Source of the DNA: Cristatella mucedo
Taxonomy: Eukaryota > Bryozoa > Phylactolaemata > Cristatellidae
Length of the DNA stretch: 57,500 nucleotides
NCBI GenBank assembly: GCA_009760855.2
Contig: WPIO01000088.1
Span: 1,537,501 to 1,595,000 of the forward strand
Direction of reading: 5' to 3'
Positions within the stretch are counted from its first letter, which is position 1. Every line of letters starts with the position of its first letter. Made by a program: the position numbers and the translations under genes. The notes beneath the pieces are model-generated. The model saw only the letters and a list, made by a program, of their open reading frames with translations, was not told the DNA's origin and searched no databases. Shown piece after piece: positions 38,822 to 57,500 of the stretch.

Positions 38822-40850
38822 ATAATGTAATGTATCTCCGTCTGTAACTCCACAAAGTCATAAAGACCACGTGGGTGTAACGCAGGAGAGTTTTGTATAG
38901 CGCACTCACAGCAGCCTAAGCGGCTTTCGGTACGCATTCGGTAGCCAACCGACTTCGTCTCACGAAACAAAGAGAAAGTGGGAAGCATAGCAGAGTTAGG
39001 AGAGCAGTTGAGGTAGTAAGTAGCATAGAAGTAGCAGTTCAGGACCGCTGAAAAAGATGTGCCATAGTCGGCAGTTGGAGAGTAGATGTCGTTGCGTAAG
39101 AGTTGTGGAAGCGAGTTCCACAGTCTACGACCTGCAGAGCTAAAGCTTCTGTCGCCAACTGTCTTTAAGCGGAGGAATGGGACAGCTAATTTATTGTCCA
39201 CACAGGACCTGAGGGCACGAACAGGCTGAAACTGATGCAGCAGTTCAGCTAGGTACGAAGGAGCTAAGCCATGGCGGGCCTTGTGGGTCAGCGTGAGAAC
39301 TTTGCTCTGTATCCTTTGCTCAACCGGCAACCATCCTAGCTCTTTCAGCAGAGGTGACACGTGCTCAAACCGCTGGGACTTGAAGACCAGCCTTGCAGCC
39401 ATACTCATAGTCCACTGTAGTGGCATAATAGCTTTCTTTGGCAGCCCAGCCAAAAGGGAATTACAATAATCAAGCCGAGACAGAACTAAAGAGCTAGTTA
39501 AATTTTATACAAGCTATTGTGGGAGACAGCTCCTAACCTTGGATAGGGATCGGATGTGATGGCTAGCTGTAGAGGCAGTCTTCTGAATGAAGCTTTTGAA
39601 ATTGAGGCAGCTGTCGAACACGACACCTAGATTACGAGCACGTGGTGAAGGTCGCACAATAGCATCACCTATTAGAAGAGCAAAGCCTTTTAATCCAGCT
39701 ACACGCTTAGGATGTCCTATGAGCAGCAGTTCGGTTTTATCGTCATTTAATTTCAGGAAGTTTTCCGACATCCAGGATCGAATGTCGGCAAGGCAAGCAT
39801 TCAGTTTCTCAGTAGCCGCAGCAGATTCCGACTGTTTGAATGACAAATACAACTGAGTATCGTCAGCATAGAAGTGATATCCTATTCCATGGGCCTTAAT
39901 CACTTTTCCCAGAGGTTGCGTATAAATGGAGAACAGCAAGGGACCGAGTACAGACCCTTGAGGGACTCCACAGGTGACCTTTCTCGTGTCTGAGACCTGA
40001 CCCCCACACGACACGGATTGAACACGCTCAGACAAGTATGATTTAAACCACGCCAGTGCTTCGTCTGCCAGACCGATCGTTGTTCTCAGTCGTTCAAGCA
40101 GAACTTCGTGATCAATGGTGTCAAAGGCAGCAGACAGATCTAGCAGAGCTAGGGCAGTCACATTCCCGTCGTCGTTGCCACGTAGAATGTCATTGTTAAC
40201 ACGGAGGAGAGCAGTTTCAGTAGAGTGCTGCCTCTTTAAACCTGATTGAAATGTTTCTGACATTCCATTATTTTCAATATGTTCAACTAGCTGCTTAGCA
40301 ACAATTTTTTCCAGAGTCTTTGATAAGAATGGAAGAAGGGAAACTGGACGATAGTTTGCTAGGACCTCTGTGTCTAATCCAGGCTTTTTAAGAATGGGTC
40401 TAACGATTGCCGATTTGAAGGACTTGGGGACGACCCATTTTCCCAAAGAAGCATTTAAAATCCTGGTTATGGCAGGGCTAAGTTGGTCTGCAAGTGAAGA
40501 CCACAGAGATGAAGGTATAGGGTCTTCAGGAGACGAGCTCTTTTTGCTAGACCTTATTAAAGCAGCCACATCACAGGCAGAAACATAGGAGAACCTTTTA
40601 AGAAAGGTCACAGGTTGAGGAACGGCGATTGCTTTGGTCGGAGGGGGCTTAATGGAGGCACGAATGTGCACAATTGTTTCAGTAAAGAAGGCTGAAAACT
40701 TTTCGGCTGAGCCCTTAATATCTGGGGAGTCAGACCTCACAGCATTGGCCAGTAAATGGTTTACTGTCTTATAAATCTGTTTAGTGTCCGGCTGGCAAGA
40801 ATTCAGCTTTCTAATGAAAAAAGATCCTTGTTTTAGCACGCTCTTCATGA
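38822..40850 (-). mobile_element. LINE family A copy 2 (L2/CR1-like), inserted in a hAT element
   Basis: The longest family A copy. The minus strand starts near SFFIRKLNSCQPDTKQIYKT and carries RT motifs RPVSLLPFLSK, LLDLSAAFDTIDHE, GVPQGSVLGPLLFSIY and intact FYADDTQLY. After SCLPQ come the same TAG and TAA stops as copy 1, then the C-terminal part to about 38870 and a TAATGTAATG-type tail. It is almost identical to copy 1 over their overlap. The endonuclease domain is absent. Confidence 0.93.
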
Positions 40851-42350
40851 ATTGTAAGAGTGTTCTCCTTGTCTGCTTGTATCTTACAGATGGCCGTTTC
40901 CAAATCTTTGCTGTGGATGATATCTGTGCCGCTGCCAAGATAGTGGTCGAAGGAAAACTCTGGATACGAGTCTATTATCGATCAAAATAAGACATTCTTT
41001 CAACGACATGTCACGTCGCTATCGTAACAGATTTGAAATCGGCAAATACTTGCTTGAGATCCCGAACATTCCCTTTCTGTCCAGCTGTGGGAACAAGGTC
41101 CACTATTTCATCGTCTGCCTCATCAAGATTTGGAAGGAGTCTTTCGAAGCGCTGAAATATGTTTGGAATGTTCTTCTAGCCGGTGACGTTTCGATTGACT
41201 GGGCGCAGGGATGTCATCAAGCGCAATCGAACTGACTGTTTGAGTGTTGACAACTTTGACATGAGCTTCCCAATCAACTCCGATTCAATTGGGAGGAATG
41301 TGCTTATGTATGCGTCAACGGCCAAATTAAAACGGTGACTGCGGCATCCCAGGAGTGGCACACCAAGAAGGTCCGCCGTTGCTTTTGTGGTTTTGTTTAT
41401 GTATACCGCAGTCTGTGACAGCACCTAAATGTTGTCTGCCTAAATCTGCCAGTACTAGGCTGGGTGGCCCTCCCGGCCACCGGCTAGCCAATCGGAGCGC
41501 AGCTAGGCGTTGGCAACGGTGCCAACGAATGAGAGCGCAGCGTTCCGGTACTGCAGGCGAGAGAAGCGGGCGAACGTCTGCGGCAGGCAGTAGCGCTTCC
41601 GCCGGCTGAGTGGGTAGAGGAAAATAAACTGGTGGTGTTCCTCATCGGCTAGCGTGCTGTGCCGCTCGCGACGACAATTCAGACTACAGCTTTGTTGGTT
41701 TTGTCCCCAATCAAATAGAAAAAGGAGTCAAGAGACAAAGAGTACCACTCAAATGTGGATTTGATGAAATTCACGTGGTTCTCGGCAGTAAAAACTCGTC
41801 TCGTCAAGGAGAGGTGCGAATGCCAACCAATGAATTTCAGAATCAGCAGCACGCTCCTTGCCAGGGTAGACGATAAAAAGACCAATAAAGTGTGTTGAAT
41901 CCTCAGACCAGCCATGAAACGCAAGAGCGAAATTGATAGCAGTAGCAATCTTGACAGATATCTTTTTCTACCGCCTCCACCAGCTTGAAAATATATTTCT
42001 TGAGTGCTTTGACAGAGATCGGCTGCAGTTTTAGTATTGCTTCGAGTGAGCCTCTTTTTCGCAGAAGATCAATTCGAGCTCATCCATTAAGATCCATTCC
42101 AGCCATTTGAATACATTGATTGATCAAGCATGTACTCAGAGGTGGTCTGTCCAGATACGGATTGCCAAGTTCCGGTGATGACACTTGCTGTTTCGGTTTT
42201 TCTGTCTCCATGTGCTTGTTGCGCCAAGTGAAACATTTCTAGACAATTCGTGTGCTTCTGCTTGATGTGGGATATCAGATTTGTGGAGCAGAGCTGAACG
42301 TTTTGTTTGCGAACAGCTCCACAAGTGCATTTTCACGTATTGGGTTCAGA
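40845..42350 (-). pseudogene. hAT transposase remnant, N-terminal and central parts
   Basis: Minus strand pieces in order: a BED-finger-like end with ISHIKQKHTNCLEMF (about 42230-42270); SFTAENHVNFIKSTFEWYSL then FFYLIGD (41690-41850), the catalytic-core region; LLGVPLLGCRSHRFNLAV and TLKQSVRLRLMTSLRPVNRN (41180-41370); FERLLPNLDEADDEIVDL (about 41100-41160); and GTDIIHSKDLETAICKIQAD just before the LINE junction. The reading frame breaks repeatedly and two insertions interrupt it, so it is dead. The match is to a hAT group known from invertebrates and oomycetes. Confidence 0.82.
41425..41690. mobile_element. Unclassified insertion inside the hAT remnant
   Basis: Between the LIGD and LLGVP parts of the transposase about 265 bp of GC-rich sequence intervene. 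Its start shares CAGT.CTAGGCT and GCCAATCGGAGCGCAGC with sequence at 50088-50135. Confidence 0.45.
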
Positions 42351-43100
42351 ACCAATAGGATTATTGCCAAAGTAAAGCTGACAGACCGTTTTGTTGTCAG
42401 GCGGGACTGTAGGACGAGAACTTGAACTCGACATCAAGGTTGGCGACCTCTGAGACAAAAAATGGCGCCGCCACGATTGTACACTATTATGCAATTGGAC
42501 AATTGTGATTGCTTAAAAAGGATTTCTACGGATTTGTGTCCGGATACAATTTTAATTGGATCTTTTCAAATGCGAAAAGTCCATTTATGTATTTTTTTAT
42601 GTATTATTTATCGCGTGACAGAGTCCAGCGCCGGTCAGCCGACAGTAGGCGCTGCGCAGGCGCTGCGACCCCCGCGGGGGCCGACGCTGGGCGGTAGCCG
42701 GCAGAAGGGCAGCCGCGTTGGCCTGTTTAGCTACAGCGATGCATCGCAGGGGCGTTCCATACCGACAACTTGGGGCGGCGGCGGCGGCGGCGGCGGAGGG
42801 GGGCGTCGGGGCAGGGGGGACGACGACAAGTACAAATGTTGCGTAATGTAAAGAAGCCCCGTCCAGTTACCGCATGCGGGCAGCGAAGCTGCGCCAACAC
42901 ATTTCGAAATATATATAAATCTATATATAACTATATAACTCGATATCTCTCTCTCTATATATATATAACTATATATAATAACTATAAACAGCTGCGTCGC
43001 ATTTCACTGTGAATAACTGGCTCCTTTTTCTCCAAAATTTGGGGTCTGATAATGGAGAAGGGGAGATAATGGAGAGGAGGAGATAACGAAGAGGGGGGCT
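42351..43100. other. Intergenic, unassigned
   Basis: Includes a GGC-rich patch (42768-42825) and an AT/TATA-rich patch (42900-42985). The open frame over 42462-42851 shows no family resemblance. Confidence 0.55.
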
Positions 43101-43515
43101 TATATGTGGGAGCTTACTTTTCTTGCTTTAATACCGCTCTAAACAACGTGCCTGCTTTGAATGCATTTCTGGTATTTGAATGCATCTCGAATGCATTTGG
43201 TTGCATTTCAAATGCAATGGACGGATCGGAGGACGACGCAGTCTATGAGGAGAGTGACGACGACAATGACGATAACAAGTGTGACCGCAAGATTTCAAAG
43301 ATTTCAAGATTTCAAGCCTGTGGTATGAACGACGAAGGTGGAGAGGGTATCGTCACCTTTCCTGATGGAGAGGATAGTGATAGTCACGTGAGTGATTAGT
43401 ATGAGTCTTGATACTGTTCAGTTCATTCAGTTATTGAATAAAAATAATTTTTTTTCTCAAAAAATTGGCTCAAAAGTTGGATTGGGGGGCTTATGCATGG
43501 TAAAATACGGGTAAT
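43100..43515 (+). mobile_element. DNA-transposon end with transposase C-terminal remnant
   Basis: Reads MDGSEDDAVYEESDDDNDDN then an acidic tail ending DGEDSDSHVSD and stop, followed by an AT-rich stretch and a terminus GGGGGCTTATGCATGGTAAA/ATACGGG. Same family as 10289-10530. Confidence 0.45.
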
Positions 43516-44052
43516 TTGTGCACCTTTTTTCACGCGTTTAGATGCACGTTCACAGAGCGGAGTCGGATAGTTTTCCGGCGAATTGAAACGAGGAAATGAC
43601 GGAGGAAGTCGTCTTTTGCCAGCGGTTCCATTAGTGCTAGAAAAAATGGTCTCGTCTCTGCGCGCGCCTCTGGAGCGCGGTGTCCCGAATGCGGCGGCTA
43701 CTTTTGCTTACGCACGAACGCTACAGCGAGTCCATGTGGAACGAGACCGATAAATATGCAGCCATTGCCCGGTCTTTCCCTCCTGCTGGCTATCGGTAGG
43801 CAGTGGTGAGGCTCTTCGTGGTCGGGGCCCTCGGCAGCTGGTGGCCAGACAATGAAGCTTGCCTGGCTGGCCTCGGCATCCCACGCTCGGAGAGGACGAC
43901 GTTGAGGCGGCACTGCGTCTCCGACGCCACTACCGGTTCGGAAGCTGCGTGGTCCCTGTTTCGAAACCGGGAGGCCGGGTAGCACCGGTGGCCCCGGCAG
44001 GACAGGGCACTGCCAGCTATTGTATACGTACTAGTTAAAAATCTTGTTCTCG

Positions 44053-44131
<79 letters not shown>

Positions 44132-44534
44132 GTAGCTCTGCCTGCGTGTATAATTCGTTCCGTGCCGGAACTCGTAACTCAAATTACTCGTAAGTCAAAT
44201 CAGTTTCACGGACTAAAATGAATCTGAATCGATTAATGGTTTTTCAATAAAAAAGCCATTAATCTGTTCCTGACCCCCATAGAACATTGCAATTTTTTGT
44301 CACATGTTTTTAAATTAAAACATGTACTCATAAATATCGAACATTGTTTTAAAAACAATTCAAAAAATGGCTTGCAATAAACGGGTTTTTATTAATCCTA
44401 ATGTACAGGAATAACTAGGAGATCAGACGCCTTGAAGATGCTAATAAAGTTAGAGGAGAAAGGCTGAAATGAATAACTGAATATTATTCGCCGATTTTTG
44501 CCCTTTTTGCCTGCCTTTGTTCTCTTTCAGTTAA
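43516..44534. other. Intergenic, unassigned, with (AT)n
   Basis: Pure (AT)n at 44056-44128. Flanks show no gene. Confidence 0.6.
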
Positions 44535-44890
44535 TAATAAAAATACCAATGCACTTGATAGAGCGCCCTCAGAGAACTCGATGTTTTTGTAGGCGCTTTA
44601 CATTTGCTGCAAAGCGAAACGCGATCGAATGGTGAGCGGTATCATGCTTGATAAACAACATGAATAACATGGTTAGGGGCGATTTGTACCAGGGTCAGCA
44701 TGCAAGTGTGGTTGGTGGCAGCATGCAGTGTCACCATGCATAAGCACATAAAGGACGAATCACAAGGACCCACTAAATGCTGCCCTAAATAGGTGTGTTT
44801 TTAAGTTCTTTTAAAATTTGGTCAAGTCAGGGGAGGTGGTGACGCAAGTCGGAAGTGAGTTCCAGGCTTTGGGAGCGCACGAAGTAAATG
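44535..44890 (-). mobile_element. LINE family B 3' region
   Basis: Reversed copy from the ATT-type tail through the GCGCCCTCAGAGAACT hairpin and 3' UTR to the ORF end (complement of TGGAACTCACTTCC). Confidence 0.78.
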
Positions 44891-45384
44891 CACGGTCTCC
44901 AAAGGATTTGAGGTTTGTAGGAGGTATTGGCCGGGCCTTTACGCGGACGCGTCGATTGCTATCAGCTATGCGATTAATGCTCACACGATGGTTTTGCCTA
45001 AATAGAGTACAATACGTACTTATCTGTTCCTGCTGTAGTCTGATTTAACACCGGAGACTGGCGGAATCTTGCGCGTCCAAGCACCACGACGGCTCGCTCG
45101 AGTCTCTCTGGGAGCGAATCAACAGGCCTGCACTTGGCGTCACATCCGGGTCGCAGGGCAGCGTCTTGCAAGGGAACGTCGTTCGCTGCCCTTATTGGCC
45201 CGAGTAACCAAACGCAGCGTTACGTTCGCTACGGTAACTAGCGGTGGAGTATCTGAAGCTGGCTCGTAACCCGAATTTTAGCTAGCAACTCAAAGCAAAA
45301 AAATAATAATATATATATATACATATATTGAGTACATGTATGCATGTAGTAGGTATTTATCCGTATACATACAGGTATACATAG

Positions 45385-45419
<35 letters not shown>

Positions 45420-45608
45420 GTTATATATATATATAATGAGCCGTCAAGAGAGAGAGTGTAAGAGAGATTTTCTCGCGACGGCTTCATTAGCTTCATACAT
45501 CGCCAGCATATCGCGCTTTCAGATTTCGCTCACGGCTTCAGCGCTGCTACTCCGTTCGCCAGCGCTGGGCGCCACTCGACTCGCAAATATCGCGGCCACG
45601 AAAGCGCG
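44891..45608 (-). other. Likely 3' flank of the Eag channel gene
   Basis: Contains AT/TATA-rich repeats (45308-45435). An AATAAA on the minus strand occurs at 44393-44388, about 1.2 kb after the stop, but no strong signal lies closer. Confidence 0.4.
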
Positions 45609-57181
<11,573 letters not shown>

Positions 57182-57500
57182 CTGCGCAAACGAATGAGGA
57201 GCGGACGTGCGCAAACAGCGGCGGCGCGCGGGCGTTGCTTTGGCGTTCTCTCTCGCCGCTGCGGCCGGCGGCGGCAAGCGGCGGATGATTCCGTCGCCGC
57301 GAAATGCCGCTTTCGCGGCGACGTAATGAGTATTGCGTAACGGCGGCGTTTGCCTGCTGTGCAAAGAAAACCAACAAGTCTACGAGTGAATTGCGAATCT
57401 AAGCAGCAATCCGTCGATCGATAGTCTCATTTGCAATGTGCTAGCCCTAACTCTCTCGCGCTGCAGCGCCTGGAATCGACGCTTCCCAGAGGGCGCGGCC
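57182..57500 (-). other. Eag channel intron, continuing past the window
   Basis: CpG-rich sequence upstream of the pore exon. No S1-S3 or PAS sequence recognised before the window ends. Confidence 0.6.

Noticed and set aside
42462-42851. 129-aa open frame as a host gene
   Set aside because: Ends in a Gly-rich repeat translation, has no homology I recognise and no codon pattern distinct from its flanks.

Overview
The window is nuclear DNA of an animal, probably an invertebrate. The evidence is interrupted genes with GT-AG introns, animal-type proteins (a USP8 deubiquitinase with a rhodanese domain, an Eag-class potassium channel), CpG-rich exons and many non-LTR retrotransposon and SINE copies. 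I could not fix the phylum. Exon junctions below were found by matching remembered family protein sequences and checking GT/AG signals and reading phase. No transcript data were available.

Layout. (1) Positions 1-15309, plus strand: the body and 3' end of a USP8/UBPY gene, 14 exons with fully compatible phases. The MIT domain and the start of the rhodanese domain lie before the window. (2) 15310-18022: convergent intergenic DNA with a perfect 84-bp palindrome. (3) 18023-26218, minus strand: a complete three-exon LysM-domain gene of the LYSMD1/2 type (247 aa). (4) 26219-26792: a 574-bp GC-rich head-to-head promoter. (5) 26793-30173 or further, plus strand: GTF2A2, the small (gamma) subunit of TFIIA; its last few codons are uncertain. 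(6) 30.4-45.6 kb: a repeat-rich stretch without a host protein gene except a tRNA-Lys(UUU). It holds two long copies of one L2/CR1-like LINE, one of them inserted inside a dead hAT transposon, plus SINEs and DNA-transposon remnants. (7) 45609 to beyond the window end, minus strand: the 3' two thirds of an Eag-class (KCNH1/KCNH5) potassium channel, five exons from the S4 end through the C-terminal coiled coil.

Repeats dominate the non-coding DNA: very long (GA)n/(CT)n tracts, AT, TATC and CA microsatellites, a 17-bp CACGTG-bearing minisatellite, and at least three retroposon families. One LINE family and one SINE family appear to share a 3' hairpin ahead of an ATT-type tail.

The host genes are independent housekeeping or excitability genes and not a pathway. 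USP8 deubiquitinates endosomal cargo, TFIIA-gamma is a general transcription factor, LYSMD1/2 is poorly characterised and the Eag channel sits in the plasma membrane. From memory USP8, LYSMD2 and GTF2A2 all map to human 15q21-q22, so the neighbourhood may be an ancient linkage. I did not find a convincing new biological system. The most notable items are the nested hAT/LINE, two LINE copies sharing the same two stop codons, the 84-bp palindrome, the head-to-head LYSMD/GTF2A2 promoter, and lineage-specific features of the channel and of USP8.
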